Assembly (NCBI GenBank): GCA_017521345.1
Contig: JAFXCU010000199.1
Span: forward strand, 1 to 7,983
Length of the DNA: 7,983 nucleotides
Source of the DNA: Ruminiclostridium sp.
GTDB lineage: Bacteria > Bacillota_A > Clostridia > Oscillospirales > Oscillospiraceae
Reading direction: 5' to 3'
The notes beneath the pieces were generated by a model that did not search any database, was not told the origin of the DNA, and saw only the letters and a list, made by a program, of their open reading frames with translations. Within the stretch, counting starts at the first letter, position 1. Each line of letters begins with the position of its first letter. The translations under genes and the position numbers were made by a program. Shown piece by piece: positions 1-7,368 of this stretch.

Positions 1-923
<923 letters not shown>

Positions 924-955
924 TTATCCCCCTTTTGTGCAATTTCGCATGGAAT

Positions 956-984
956 ATGCTACCATAATTCCCCTTTGATTGCAA
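956..984 (-). promoter_or_regulatory. Likely ftsH promoter
   Basis: On the minus strand, TTGCAA (979-984) is followed after 17 bases by TAGCAT (956-961). This is a moderate match to the housekeeping sigma consensus and would give a leader of about 90 bases. A 6-bp hairpin (CGGGTG 878-883 with CACCCG 890-895) sits just upstream of the ribosome binding site. Its role is unknown and it may be chance. Confidence 0.5.
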
Positions 985-1021
985 GGAACAGCCATGACCA
1001 TGGTGTAAAGTTTCTGTGAAT

Positions 1022-1060
1022 GTTCCAAAGAAAAAACCGCTTCCTCCTTGGAAGCGGTTT
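1022..1060 (-). terminator. Rho-independent terminator of lexA
   Basis: A perfect 11-bp stem (1034-1044 with 1050-1060, 5-base loop) begins a few bases after the lexA stop. On the minus strand it is followed by a TTTTTTCTTT tract. It separates lexA from ftsH. Confidence 0.92.
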
Positions 1061-1065
1061 CGATG

Positions 1066-1662
1066 TTAGTATCTTCTGATGAGCCCGACCACCTTGCCGA
1101 TGATCTGGGCCTGGCGGCCGTCGATGGGTTCATAATCCGGGTTCTCCGGCAGGAGCCAGACCTCCCCGTTCTTTTTGGACAGGGTCTTCACCGTGGCCTC
1201 GTCCTCGAAGAGGGCCACCACGATCTCTCCGCTGTGGGCCTCGGGCTGGCGGCGGACCACCACCAGGTCATCGGGCAGGATGCCCGCATAGAGCATGGAC
1301 TCACCCCGGACCTTCAGGGCAAAGTAGTCCTCCGGGTGGGGGCCGGTGCGGAAGGTGACATACTCCTCGATGCACTCCTGGGCCAGGATGGGGGAGCCGG
1401 CGGCCACGTTGCCCAGGACGGGGACCTGGTCTTCCTTGGGTCCGTCCTCCTTCTCCAGGAGGGTGATGGAGCGTGTCTTGCCCCCATCCCACTGGATGAG
1501 TCCGGCGGAGCGGAGGTTGTCCAGGTGGAACTTCACGGTGGAGGGGGACTTGAGGCCGATGCGCTCACCGATCTCCCGGACGGTGGGGGGGTAGCCGTAC
1601 TCCCGGGAAAAGTCCCGGATGAAGTCGTAGATCTTCTGCTGTTTGGGGGTAAGATTTGCCAT
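1066..1662 (-). CDS. lexA: LexA, SOS-response transcriptional repressor and self-cleaving protease
   Basis: The 198-aa length is typical for the family. The N-terminal winged helix-turn-helix (residues ~1-65) carries the recognition segment PTVREIGERIGLKSPSTV. The C-terminal S24 peptidase domain has the self-cleavage site A88-G89 (VAAGS), catalytic Ser122 in GESM and catalytic Lys159 in ATVK. Family knowledge: RecA filaments on single-stranded DNA stimulate cleavage, which derepresses SOS genes. AGGG-type Shine-Dalgarno sequence (CCTCCC on plus, 1671-1676) lies about 8 bases before the ATG. It is transcribed alone, with its own promoter and terminator, and a near-perfect SOS box overlaps the -35, so autoregulation is expected. 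The residue after GESML is Tyr where N/D/E is common; this is probably harmless. Confidence 0.97.
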   Translation of the reverse strand: MANLTPKQQKIYDFIRDFSREYGYPPTVREIGERIGLKSPSTVKFHLDNLRSAGLIQWDGGKTRSITLLEKEDGPKEDQVPVLGNVAAGSPILAQECIEEYVTFRTGPHPEDYFALKVRGESMLYAGILPDDLVVVRRQPEAHSGEIVVALFEDEATVKTLSKKNGEVWLLPENPDYEPIDGRQAQIIGKVVGLIRRY

Positions 1663-1695
1663 GCTGTCGCCCTCCCATATCTTGTGGTTGGCTGT

Positions 1696-1724
1696 ATTTT
1701 ACCACACAAATGTGTATAAGTCAA
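1696..1724 (-). promoter_or_regulatory. lexA promoter
   Basis: TTGACT (1719-1724) and TAAAAT (1696-1701) on the minus strand are separated by exactly 17 bases, giving a predicted start near 1689 and a leader of about 27 bases. The spacer holds a small inverted repeat, ACACA-AA-TGTGT (1704-1715), which may be chance. Confidence 0.85.
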
Positions 1725-1735
1725 ACGTATGTTCG
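1722..1735 (-). promoter_or_regulatory. SOS box (LexA operator)
   Basis: CGAACATACGTTTG on the minus strand has the Gram-positive SOS layout CGAAC-N4-GTTYG (consensus CGAACRNRYGTTY). It overlaps the first bases of the lexA -35 element, so bound LexA would block RNA polymerase. Confidence 0.9.
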
Positions 1736-1772
1736 AAAAAAGACCCTTTCTGAGAGTCCAGAAAGGGTCTTT
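1736..1772 (-). terminator. Terminator of the pseudo-P-type ATPase gene
   Basis: A perfect 13-bp stem (1739-1751 with 1760-1772, 8-base loop) starts 12 bases after the stop codon at 1785. Its minus-strand T tract ends at 1736, directly against the lexA SOS box. Confidence 0.92.
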
Positions 1773-1784
1773 GGTCGTAATTTT

Positions 1785-4208
1785 TTAGTACCGGGCAGTC
1801 CACAGGGAGATGAGCAGGACGGGGACCAGCCACAGCAGCAGGAAGAGGGACAGGTTCCAGGCGCACATGGAGCTGAGTGCTCCGGCGCTGGAGAGGGAGG
1901 CCGTCAGAAGCACACCCACCACGGCGCTGATGTTCACGAACCATCCGGCCAGACGATGGGCCCGGCGGATACGCTTGGCGCCCGCCACAGCCTGGGCAAA
2001 GGGAGCCAGGCCCTCCCGGGTCAGGACAGCCACCAGGCTGGGGCTGTGGACCTGGTTGGGTCCGGAGAGGGTCACCCGGCGCTGGAGATCCGGGAAGGAG
2101 AGCTGGTCCACCGGCAGACGGCCCCGGAGGCGGAGCCGCTGGGGGTTCAGGTTGAAGTCACGGGTGGCCAGGATGGGGTTGAGCTTGTGGGCGAACAGGG
2201 TCCGCAGACCGGGCAGGATGGAGGGGTGCATATTATAGCTCAGGACGAACATACCGATGACCTCCCGGGCCAACACGCAGAAGACGCCGTCCTTGGCCCG
2301 GACGCCCTGGGGCAGGGTGATGCCCTGGCGGGTCATAAAGTCGCTGTTGCCCACCAGGACCTGCTGGCCCTGGACCACACCGATGATGCCGTTCTCCTGC
2401 ATGATGAGCTTTTCCACCTGGAGGTAAGTACCCCGCTCATTGCGCATGGTCCGGTCAAAGACATAGGCCAGGCCGGAGCCGGAGGCCCGGACCACGGAGG
2501 CGGCATAGGAGGTCATCCGCTCCATGTTCCAGTTCCCGAAGGGGCGGGCGGTCAGGAGGGTGATGGACCCAGGGGGATAGATGTCATAGTCCTGGAGGAC
2601 GGCGCCCTTACAGCCCTTTCCGGCGGCGGCGCCGGGCCATCCGGCCAGGGCCACCCCGGCCTTGCTGAGCTTCCGGCCCAGGATGCGCATGGGCAGGCTG
2701 AAGGTCAGGGAAACGCCCAGGGTGGAGGCGGCGCAGAAGAGGGCGGACAGGGACCAGAAGGCCAGCTCCGGCTGGTGGTGGGCCACGGTGGTGATGAGGG
2801 GCAGAACGATGCAGGCCACCATCAGCACGGGGGTGAGCCGCTGGAAGCGGAACTCGCCCTCACTGAGGGTGCGGATCTGACTGCCAAAGCCCCTGGGAAG
2901 GCCGATCCACTTCCGGAAGGCGGGCTGGTTGTTGAGAATGTTGGGGTCCTGGGTGACCATGTAGGGCTTGTCCACCGAGGAGACCACACGGCAGGCCCGA
3001 TACCGGGCGGACTGGGTGCAGTAATGGCCGATCAGGTGGAAGGTCAGCACCAGGGCGCAGGGGGCAAAGAAGGGGAGGGTGTTCTCCCGCAGGTCAAAGG
3101 CCAGCAGGGAGATGCCGTCGGCCAGGGCGAACAGGGCGGCAAAGAGGGCCAGGGTGTCCCCGTTGGGGGCCTTGTTGGTCAGCTGGACCAGGCCCTTTTT
3201 CAGGACATCCCCGCACAGGATGGCCGCCACCACGAAGGCCGCCATGCCGATGGGCAGGAAGAGCTCTTCCGGGAAGACTCCGTCCAGGAAGAGGAGCAGG
3301 CCGCTCTCCACCAGGGCCAGGACCAACAGGAAGCCGGTGACCATGGCGGCGCCGATGGCCTTGCCCTTGATGGCGGAGAGTCCCTGGTGGAGCTCCGAGG
3401 CCAGCTGGGCAGGGGGGACGTCAGGGGGAACCTCCGGCTGGGGCCGGGGCTTGCGCTCCCGCTTGAGCTTAAACTTGTCTTTGGAGGCCGTCTTTGCTGC
3501 GGCGGCTGCGGCAGCAGCAGCCTGACGGGCCTTCTGCTGGGTCTTCCCGGCGGTCTGGGTCTGGGGGCCAGGCTTGGGCTGTTCAGGCTGGGGGGCCTCC
3601 GCCGGAGGGGTCTCCTCCTGGGCAGGGGCCTGGGCCTGCTGTTCGGGCTGGCTTTCCTCCGCAGGGGTCTCCTGGGCAGGCTGTGCTCCCTCGGGCGCGG
3701 AGGTTTCCTCCGGGGCCCCCTCTGCAGGAGAATCAGCCGGGGGCGTCTCCGCCTGGGGGGGGGGCTCGGCGGGGGTGGGGGCGGGGGTAAAGGAGATGAG
3801 CTCAGGCCCGTCGCTCTCGGGCAGGCCAGTCTGGACCGGTTCCTGTGCCGGGGCGGCAGGAGCCGGCTGAGGGGCAGACCCTTCCTTGGGTTCCTGGGGT
3901 TGGGGAGCCGGAGAGGGTTCCGGTTTGGGTTCCTCCTTGGGGGCCGGCTTCACCGGCACCTGGTTGGCCGGGAGGGGGCCCTCCGCCTGGGGCTGGGGGG
4001 CCAGCCGCTTGCCGCCCTCAGGGGCCGGAGCCGTTGGGGGAGAGGCAGGCTGGGGGGCAGGCATCCCCGGCTGGACGGTCGGGGTCGGCGGAGCCTCCGG
4101 TTCGTCAGGAGGCAGGGGGACCCAGGCTGTGGTCTCCAGCTCCGGCGGTGTGTAGTCGGCGTACTCCCACAGGATATCCCCTATGCTGAAGTTGTTGTCG
4201 TCTGACAT
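1785..4208 (-). CDS. Membrane protein with Pro/Ala-rich N terminus and degenerate P-type ATPase fold
   Basis: 807 aa. Residues 1-30 include an ordered-looking stretch, FSIGDILWEYADY. Residues ~31-270 are a Pro/Ala/Glu/Gln-rich linker with nine alanines (230-238), then a basic patch (~241-256). Predicted helices: ~285-308, 315-333, 351-371, 377-397, 457-475, 480-506, 753-772, 783-803. This layout and the intervening segments follow P1B-type ATPases: C492-P506 sits at the CPC helix, VLQDYDIYPPGS (537-548) at the DKTGT loop, GVVQGQQVLVGNSDFM (610-625) at the nucleotide domain, IGMFVLSYNMHP (651-662), LATRDF (680-685) at TGDN, and LSGPNQVHSPSL (714-725) at GDGxND. The actuator segment is only ~57 residues and lacks TGES. 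No ion pumping is expected; a structural, sensing or regulatory role is inference. Start: GAGG 7 bases before ATG. It lies 25 bp after rlmB, probably cotranscribed. Gene certain; homology my reading, no search run. Confidence 0.9.
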   Translation of the reverse strand: MSDDNNFSIGDILWEYADYTPPELETTAWVPLPPDEPEAPPTPTVQPGMPAPQPASPPTAPAPEGGKRLAPQPQAEGPLPANQVPVKPAPKEEPKPEPSPAPQPQEPKEGSAPQPAPAAPAQEPVQTGLPESDGPELISFTPAPTPAEPPPQAETPPADSPAEGAPEETSAPEGAQPAQETPAEESQPEQQAQAPAQEETPPAEAPQPEQPKPGPQTQTAGKTQQKARQAAAAAAAAAKTASKDKFKLKRERKPRPQPEVPPDVPPAQLASELHQGLSAIKGKAIGAAMVTGFLLVLALVESGLLLFLDGVFPEELFLPIGMAAFVVAAILCGDVLKKGLVQLTNKAPNGDTLALFAALFALADGISLLAFDLRENTLPFFAPCALVLTFHLIGHYCTQSARYRACRVVSSVDKPYMVTQDPNILNNQPAFRKWIGLPRGFGSQIRTLSEGEFRFQRLTPVLMVACIVLPLITTVAHHQPELAFWSLSALFCAASTLGVSLTFSLPMRILGRKLSKAGVALAGWPGAAAGKGCKGAVLQDYDIYPPGSITLLTARPFGNWNMERMTSYAASVVRASGSGLAYVFDRTMRNERGTYLQVEKLIMQENGIIGVVQGQQVLVGNSDFMTRQGITLPQGVRAKDGVFCVLAREVIGMFVLSYNMHPSILPGLRTLFAHKLNPILATRDFNLNPQRLRLRGRLPVDQLSFPDLQRRVTLSGPNQVHSPSLVAVLTREGLAPFAQAVAGAKRIRRAHRLAGWFVNISAVVGVLLTASLSSAGALSSMCAWNLSLFLLLWLVPVLLISLWTARY
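3755..3787 (+). repeat. G-tract cluster with G-quadruplex potential
   Basis: The plus strand has runs of ten, five, five and five G separated by 6, 1 and 1 bases. It lies inside the Pro-rich part of the 1785-4208 gene; the plus strand is its template strand, and the ten-base run reads as the coding-strand C tract for Pro149-151. Confidence 0.7.
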
Positions 4209-4233
4209 AGAATATCCTCGTTTCGGTCAGGGG

Positions 4234-5022
4234 TTACAGCCGCTGTCTCACAGCCTCGTACAGGAGGATGGCGGCGGCGGCGCTGGCGTTCAGGGAGTTG
4301 AGCTTACCCTTCATGGGGATGCTCACCAGGAAGTCGCAGTTTTCGGTGACCAGGCGGCCCATGCCGTCGCCCTCGGAGCCGATGACGATGACGGCGGGAC
4401 CCTTCAGGTCGGCGTCGTACAGGGTGGTGTTGCCGTCGGCGGCAGTGCCGAAGATCCACATACCCTGCTTCTTCAGGTCCTTCAGCAGGGAGGGCAGGTT
4501 GGCCACCCGGGCCACGGCCATGTGGGAGACGGCACCGGCAGAGGTCTTGGCCACCACGGCGGTGAGGCCGGCGCTTCTGCGCTTGGGGATGACCACGCCA
4601 TGGGCGCCGGCGCACTCGGCGGTGCGGATGACCGCGCCCAGGTTGTGGGGGTCGGACAGCTCGTCGCACACCACGATGAGGGGCTGCTCCCCCTTGTCCC
4701 GGGCGATCTGGAGAATATCCTCGATGGTGGCGTACTCCCGGACGGAGGCCACGGCGATGACGCCCTGGTGGGCGTGGGTGCGGCTCATCTTGTCCAGCTC
4801 GTTCTTGTCGGCGTCTGCCACCACGATGCCCTGCTTCCGGGCGGTGGAGGCGATGTGGCCCAGGGCAGAGTCCACCTCGCCCTTCATGATGAAGATCTTG
4901 TCGATGTTGGTGCCTGCCCGGAGGGCTTCGATGACGGCGTTGCGGCCTTCGATGATGCCGTCGGCAGGGGAGTCCTCCCGCATCTGGCGGGTGGGACGGG
5001 AATCAGGTCTTTTTTCTTTCAT
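4234..5022 (-). CDS. rlmB: 23S rRNA (guanosine-2'-O-)-methyltransferase RlmB-type (TrmH/SpoU family)
   Basis: 262 aa from the chosen start. SPOUT-class enzyme using S-adenosylmethionine to methylate a ribose 2'-OH in rRNA (G2251 in E. coli numbering for RlmB). The N-terminal RNA-binding domain starts with GIIEGRNAVIEALRAG (residue ~22). The knotted catalytic domain carries the three SpoU motifs: NLGAVIRTAE (127-136, with the conserved Asn and Arg), VIGSEGDGM (~213-221) and IPMKGKLNSLNASAA (235-249). The reading frame stays open to an ATG at 5079, but a TATAAT -10 box lies just upstream of that codon, so it would fall at or before the transcript start. The ATG at 5022 has GGAG just upstream. 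In Firmicutes this family often sits near cysS or a ribonuclease III-like gene; here it precedes the degenerate ATPase gene. RlmB versus another TrmH-family target cannot be settled from sequence alone. Confidence 0.93.
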   Translation of the reverse strand: MKEKRPDSRPTRQMREDSPADGIIEGRNAVIEALRAGTNIDKIFIMKGEVDSALGHIASTARKQGIVVADADKNELDKMSRTHAHQGVIAVASVREYATIEDILQIARDKGEQPLIVVCDELSDPHNLGAVIRTAECAGAHGVVIPKRRSAGLTAVVAKTSAGAVSHMAVARVANLPSLLKDLKKQGMWIFGTAADGNTTLYDADLKGPAVIVIGSEGDGMGRLVTENCDFLVSIPMKGKLNSLNASAAAAILLYEAVRQRL

Positions 5023-5084
5023 AATACTCCAATCCTGGCCCGGTTGGGCCAACGGAAATTTCGTCGCATACTGATACATTGTCC

Positions 5085-5113
5085 ATTATAGCACGGTTTT
5101 CTGCGGAGAAAAA
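5085..5113 (-). promoter_or_regulatory. Likely rlmB promoter
   Basis: A perfect TATAAT (5085-5090 on the minus strand) lies about 60 bases upstream of the chosen rlmB start. The -35 region is poor (TTTTTC at a 17-base spacing). It is arranged back to back with the promoter of the plus-strand small gene. Confidence 0.6.
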
Positions 5114-5123
5114 GGCTTTTTTC

Positions 5124-5152
5124 TTGCCCAAATCATATTCTTATATTACAAT
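5124..5152 (+). promoter_or_regulatory. Promoter of the small plus-strand gene
   Basis: TTGCCC (5124-5129), a 17-base AT-rich spacer and TACAAT (5147-5152) predict a start near 5159 and a leader of about 20 bases ending in the AAGGAGG ribosome binding site. Confidence 0.7.
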
Positions 5153-5178
5153 ATTGGCAAGGAAAGGAGGGACCTCTT

Positions 5179-5445
5179 ATGATCCACATCTTCAACCGGA
5201 AAGAACTGGCCGTGGTGTTCTCCCTGGAGCAGAAGGAGGCCATCGCCGCCAGCCTGAGCCAGGCGGGGATCGACTACCAGCTCAAGGCCCAGGACAACCT
5301 GGCAGGCCCCACCCTCTCCCTGGAGGGCCGGAGAGCCGCCGACCTCTTTATGGACCAGCGGGCCCGCTGGCGGTATACCTTCTATGTGAAAAAACAGGAC
5401 CTGGACTACGCCCGGCACTGCATGTACGGCACGCCCAGGCGGTAA
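5179..5445 (+). CDS. Small hypothetical protein, possibly DUF2007-like
   Basis: 88 aa, the only gene on the plus strand. A strong ribosome binding site (AAGGAGG) 10 bases upstream of the ATG and a good promoter support it being real. The sequence begins MIHIFNRKELAVVFSLEQK, has a middle segment AGIDYQLKAQDN and ends YTFYVKKQDLDYARHCM. Charged helix and strand segments alternate and there is no signal peptide or membrane helix, so it should be a small soluble protein. The pattern (an N-terminal strand, a helix ending in an AGI(D)Y turn, then a YxFYVKKxDxxxA strand-helix) recalls a family of small Clostridia proteins and the DUF2007 'putative signal transducing protein' fold. This is recognition from memory and the function is unknown. 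No partner gene is evident; rlmB is transcribed divergently. Confidence 0.78.
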   Translation: MIHIFNRKELAVVFSLEQKEAIAASLSQAGIDYQLKAQDNLAGPTLSLEGRRAADLFMDQRARWRYTFYVKKQDLDYARHCMYGTPRR

Positions 5446-5460
5446 GACAGCCTTTGCCTG

Positions 5461-5568
5461 TAGGGGCCGATGCCCACATCGGCCCACCAACGTTGGTTTC
5501 TGACCCACGTTGGCAACAATCCCTCAGTCACGGCTCCGCCGTGCCAGCTCCCTTTGCACAAGGGAGCC
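5461..5568. repeat. Composite palindromic intergenic repeat (REP-like)
   Basis: The gap after the small gene holds four structured units. First, GGGCCGATG-CCCA-CATCGGCCC (5464-5485, 9-bp stem). Second, the palindrome CCAACGTTGG (5487-5496), whose ACGTTGG half recurs at 5507-5513. Third, CACGGC-TCC-GCCGTG (5529-5543). Fourth, GCTCCCTT-TGCAC-AAGGGAGC (5547-5567). 'GTAGGGGC...' and 'CCCTCAGTCACGGC...AAGGGAGCC' resemble short dispersed repeats I recall from many Oscillospiraceae genomes. Copy number cannot be seen from this window. There is no coding sequence here. Confidence 0.75.
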
Positions 5569-5593
5569 TCTTCTCTCTCCCACACCCACACAA

Positions 5594-5624
5594 AAAGCCC
5601 TGACCATTTGGTCAGGGCTTTCTT
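5594..5624. terminator. Bidirectional terminator between convergent genes
   Basis: A perfect 12-bp stem (5594-5605 with 5610-5621, ATTT loop). T-rich tracts follow on both strands: TTTCTT on plus and TTTTTG on minus. It begins right after the HAD gene stop and also ends plus-strand transcripts from the small gene. Confidence 0.9.
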
Positions 5625-6439
5625 CATGCATATCGTTCCTCTAAAATTTCAATCAGCCGTGCCACGCAGTGGTCGTTGCAGGGGGGCAGGATCACCGGCC
5701 CCCAGGCCCGGACGTCAGGATAGCAGTCGTCGGGGGCGAAGGGGACGGCCGCCACCTCCAGCATGGGGATGTCGTTGCCGCCGTTGCCCACGCAGTAGAT
5801 GTGCTGGGGCTGGATGCCCAGGCGGTCTGCCAGCCACTTGACGCACAGGCCCTTGTTGGCCCCTTTGGCGGTCATTTCCAGCAGGACCGCGTTGGAGAAG
5901 GTCACCTCGTACTCCCCGGACCGGGCCCGGATGAAGTCCAGGACCTGGTGGAGGTAGGAGGTGCTCTCGTGCTGAAGGATGACCTTCAGCCAGGGGGTGG
6001 GCATCTGCCCAATTTCACAGGGAATGCCCTCCAGCTGGCACCGCTTCAGGTGCCGGTCGGTGACCGTGTTGGCCCGGAAGGTGTACACCTGGTCCCCGTG
6101 GTAGGCCTCGAAGCCCACTTCCGGGAAGGCGGCGCAGACCTCAGCCAGCAGGGCAGGGGTGCCTTCCGGCAGGGTCTGCTCCCACAGGGTCTGGCCGGTG
6201 GAAAAGTCATGGATGGAGGCCCCGTTGGACAGGATCACCGGCCCGTTCAGGGGGGGCTTTTCCACCTCCATCTGGATGGCGAAGTTGATGTAGGACCGGC
6301 CGGTGGCCACCACGAAACGGCCCCCCTGGGCCATGAATCGCTCCACAGCCTGGCGGTTCTGGGGGGAGATGGTGAAGGTCCGGTCATAGTAGGTGTCGTC
6401 GTAGTCGGCGGCCAGGAGGACGCCGTCAAATTTACCCAT
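5624..6439 (-). CDS. Cof-type HAD-IIB family hydrolase (sugar-phosphate phosphatase-like)
   Basis: 271 aa, in the family's usual range. HAD motif I is D12-Y-D14-D-T (nucleophile and acid/base Asp), motif II is ATGRS (45-49), the motif III Lys is K192 in AKGANKG, and motif IV is GNGGND (218-223). The stretch ILSNGA (69-74) and the C-terminal CVGNGGNDIPMLEVA layout are typical of Cof/YidA-like cytoplasmic phosphatases, with a type IIB cap between motifs II and III. Family knowledge: these act on sugar phosphates, FMN or pyridoxal phosphate; the substrate is not predictable here. Motif IV has Asn219 where GDxxND is usual, although Asp223 is kept. The ATG at 6439 is preferred because GAGGAGG lies 7 bases upstream. 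An alternative GTG at 6457 overlaps the pseudouridine synthase stop but has no good Shine-Dalgarno sequence. Last gene of the lspA operon. Confidence 0.9.
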   Translation of the reverse strand: MGKFDGVLLAADYDDTYYDRTFTISPQNRQAVERFMAQGGRFVVATGRSYINFAIQMEVEKPPLNGPVILSNGASIHDFSTGQTLWEQTLPEGTPALLAEVCAAFPEVGFEAYHGDQVYTFRANTVTDRHLKRCQLEGIPCEIGQMPTPWLKVILQHESTSYLHQVLDFIRARSGEYEVTFSNAVLLEMTAKGANKGLCVKWLADRLGIQPQHIYCVGNGGNDIPMLEVAAVPFAPDDCYPDVRAWGPVILPPCNDHCVARLIEILEERYA

Positions 6440-6453
6440 GGTGACCCCTCCTC

Positions 6454-7368
6454 TCACTTGGCCTTGGCGCAGCGGGCCAGGGTGGCGGTGAAGTAGTCAG
6501 GCAGGGGACATTCCAGGGTGAGCCGCTCTCCCGTCCGGGGATGGATAAAGGAGAGCTTCCGGGCGTGGAGGCACTGGCCAGCCAGCTCGGGGAAGCCCTT
6601 CCGCTCGCCGCTGTACACCGGGTCTCCCAGCACGGGGTGGCCCTGGGCGGCCAGGTGGACACGGATCTGGTGGGTGCGGCCGGTCTCCAGACGGCACTGG
6701 AGGTGGGTGTAGCCGGAGAACCGCTCCAGAACGATCCAGTGGGTCACCGCCCGGCGGCCGCTGTAGTGGTTGATGGCCATCTTTTTCCGGTCGGTGGCGT
6801 GGCGGGCGATGGGCAGGTCGATGGTGCCCTCGTCGGTCTTGAGGCCGCCGATGATCACCGCCTCGTACTCCCGGTAGAGGGAGTGGTCCTGGAGCTGATC
6901 GGCCAGGGCCAGGTGGGCAGCGTCGTTCTTGGCGGCGATGATCAGGCCGCTGGTGTCCCGGTCGATGCGGTGGACGATGCCCGGGCGGAGCTCCCCATTG
7001 ATGCCGGAGAGACTGTCCCCACAGTGATACATGAGGGCGTTCACCAGGGTTCCGTCGGGATGGCCGGGGGCAGGGTGGACCACCATACCCACGGGCTTGT
7101 TCACCACGATGACATCCTCGTCCTCGTAGATCACATCCAGCGGGATGTCCTGGGGGAGGATCTCCACCTCGGTGGGGTCGGGAATAAGGACGGTGATCTC
7201 GTCCCCCTCCTTGAGCTTGTCGTTCTTTTTCAGGGCCTTGCCCTCCCGGAGGACGTGTCCGGCCTCCAGGAGCTTCTGGGCGGCGGATCGGGTCAGGTTA
7301 TCCAGGGACTGGGACAGGAACTGGTCGGCCCGGACCCCGTTCTCCTGGGCAATGAGGGTGATGTTCAT
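6454..7368 (-). CDS. rluD: RluD-type 23S rRNA pseudouridine synthase (RluA family)
   Basis: 304 aa. Converts uridine to pseudouridine in RNA; RluD in E. coli acts on 23S rRNA helix 69. An S4 RNA-binding domain occupies residues ~1-62 (ADQFLSQSLDNLTRSAAQKLLEAG). The catalytic domain contains VNKPVGMVVHP (~89-99), the signature HRIDRDTSGL (133-142) with catalytic Asp136, and RTHQIRVH (231-238). The start ATG at 7368 overlaps the lspA stop (ATGA) and has AAGGAGG 7 bases upstream, both typical of translational coupling. lspA followed by an RluA-family gene is a common order in Firmicutes (ylyB in Bacillus). The exact target nucleotide is inferred from family only, and naming it rluD rather than ylyB is convention. 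Confidence 0.94.
   Translation of the reverse strand: MNITLIAQENGVRADQFLSQSLDNLTRSAAQKLLEAGHVLREGKALKKNDKLKEGDEITVLIPDPTEVEILPQDIPLDVIYEDEDVIVVNKPVGMVVHPAPGHPDGTLVNALMYHCGDSLSGINGELRPGIVHRIDRDTSGLIIAAKNDAAHLALADQLQDHSLYREYEAVIIGGLKTDEGTIDLPIARHATDRKKMAINHYSGRRAVTHWIVLERFSGYTHLQCRLETGRTHQIRVHLAAQGHPVLGDPVYSGERKGFPELAGQCLHARKLSFIHPRTGERLTLECPLPDYFTATLARCAKAK

Noticed and set aside
1656..4205. A very long open frame on the plus strand opposite the membrane protein gene
   Set aside because: It is a mirror of the GC-rich minus-strand gene. Its product is low-complexity Gly/Arg/Leu/Gln with no recognisable domain, it has no promoter or good ribosome binding site, and it runs through the SOS box and a terminator.
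4209..4233. Possible terminator between rlmB and the membrane protein gene
   Set aside because: The 25-bp gap contains only a ribosome binding site and no hairpin with a T tract, so cotranscription is more likely.
5023..5079. Longer rlmB start (19 extra residues)
   Set aside because: The TATAAT box at 5085-5090 places the transcript start at about this codon, there is no Shine-Dalgarno sequence, and the extra residues lie outside the family domain.
5461..5568. Possible CRISPR array or small RNA gene
   Set aside because: The palindromic units differ from one another and are not regularly spaced; no direct repeat-spacer pattern, and no promoter is evident.
6440..6457. Upstream GTG start for the HAD phosphatase
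   Set aside because: It lacks a good ribosome binding site, whereas the ATG at 6439 has GAGGAGG at correct spacing and family length fits.
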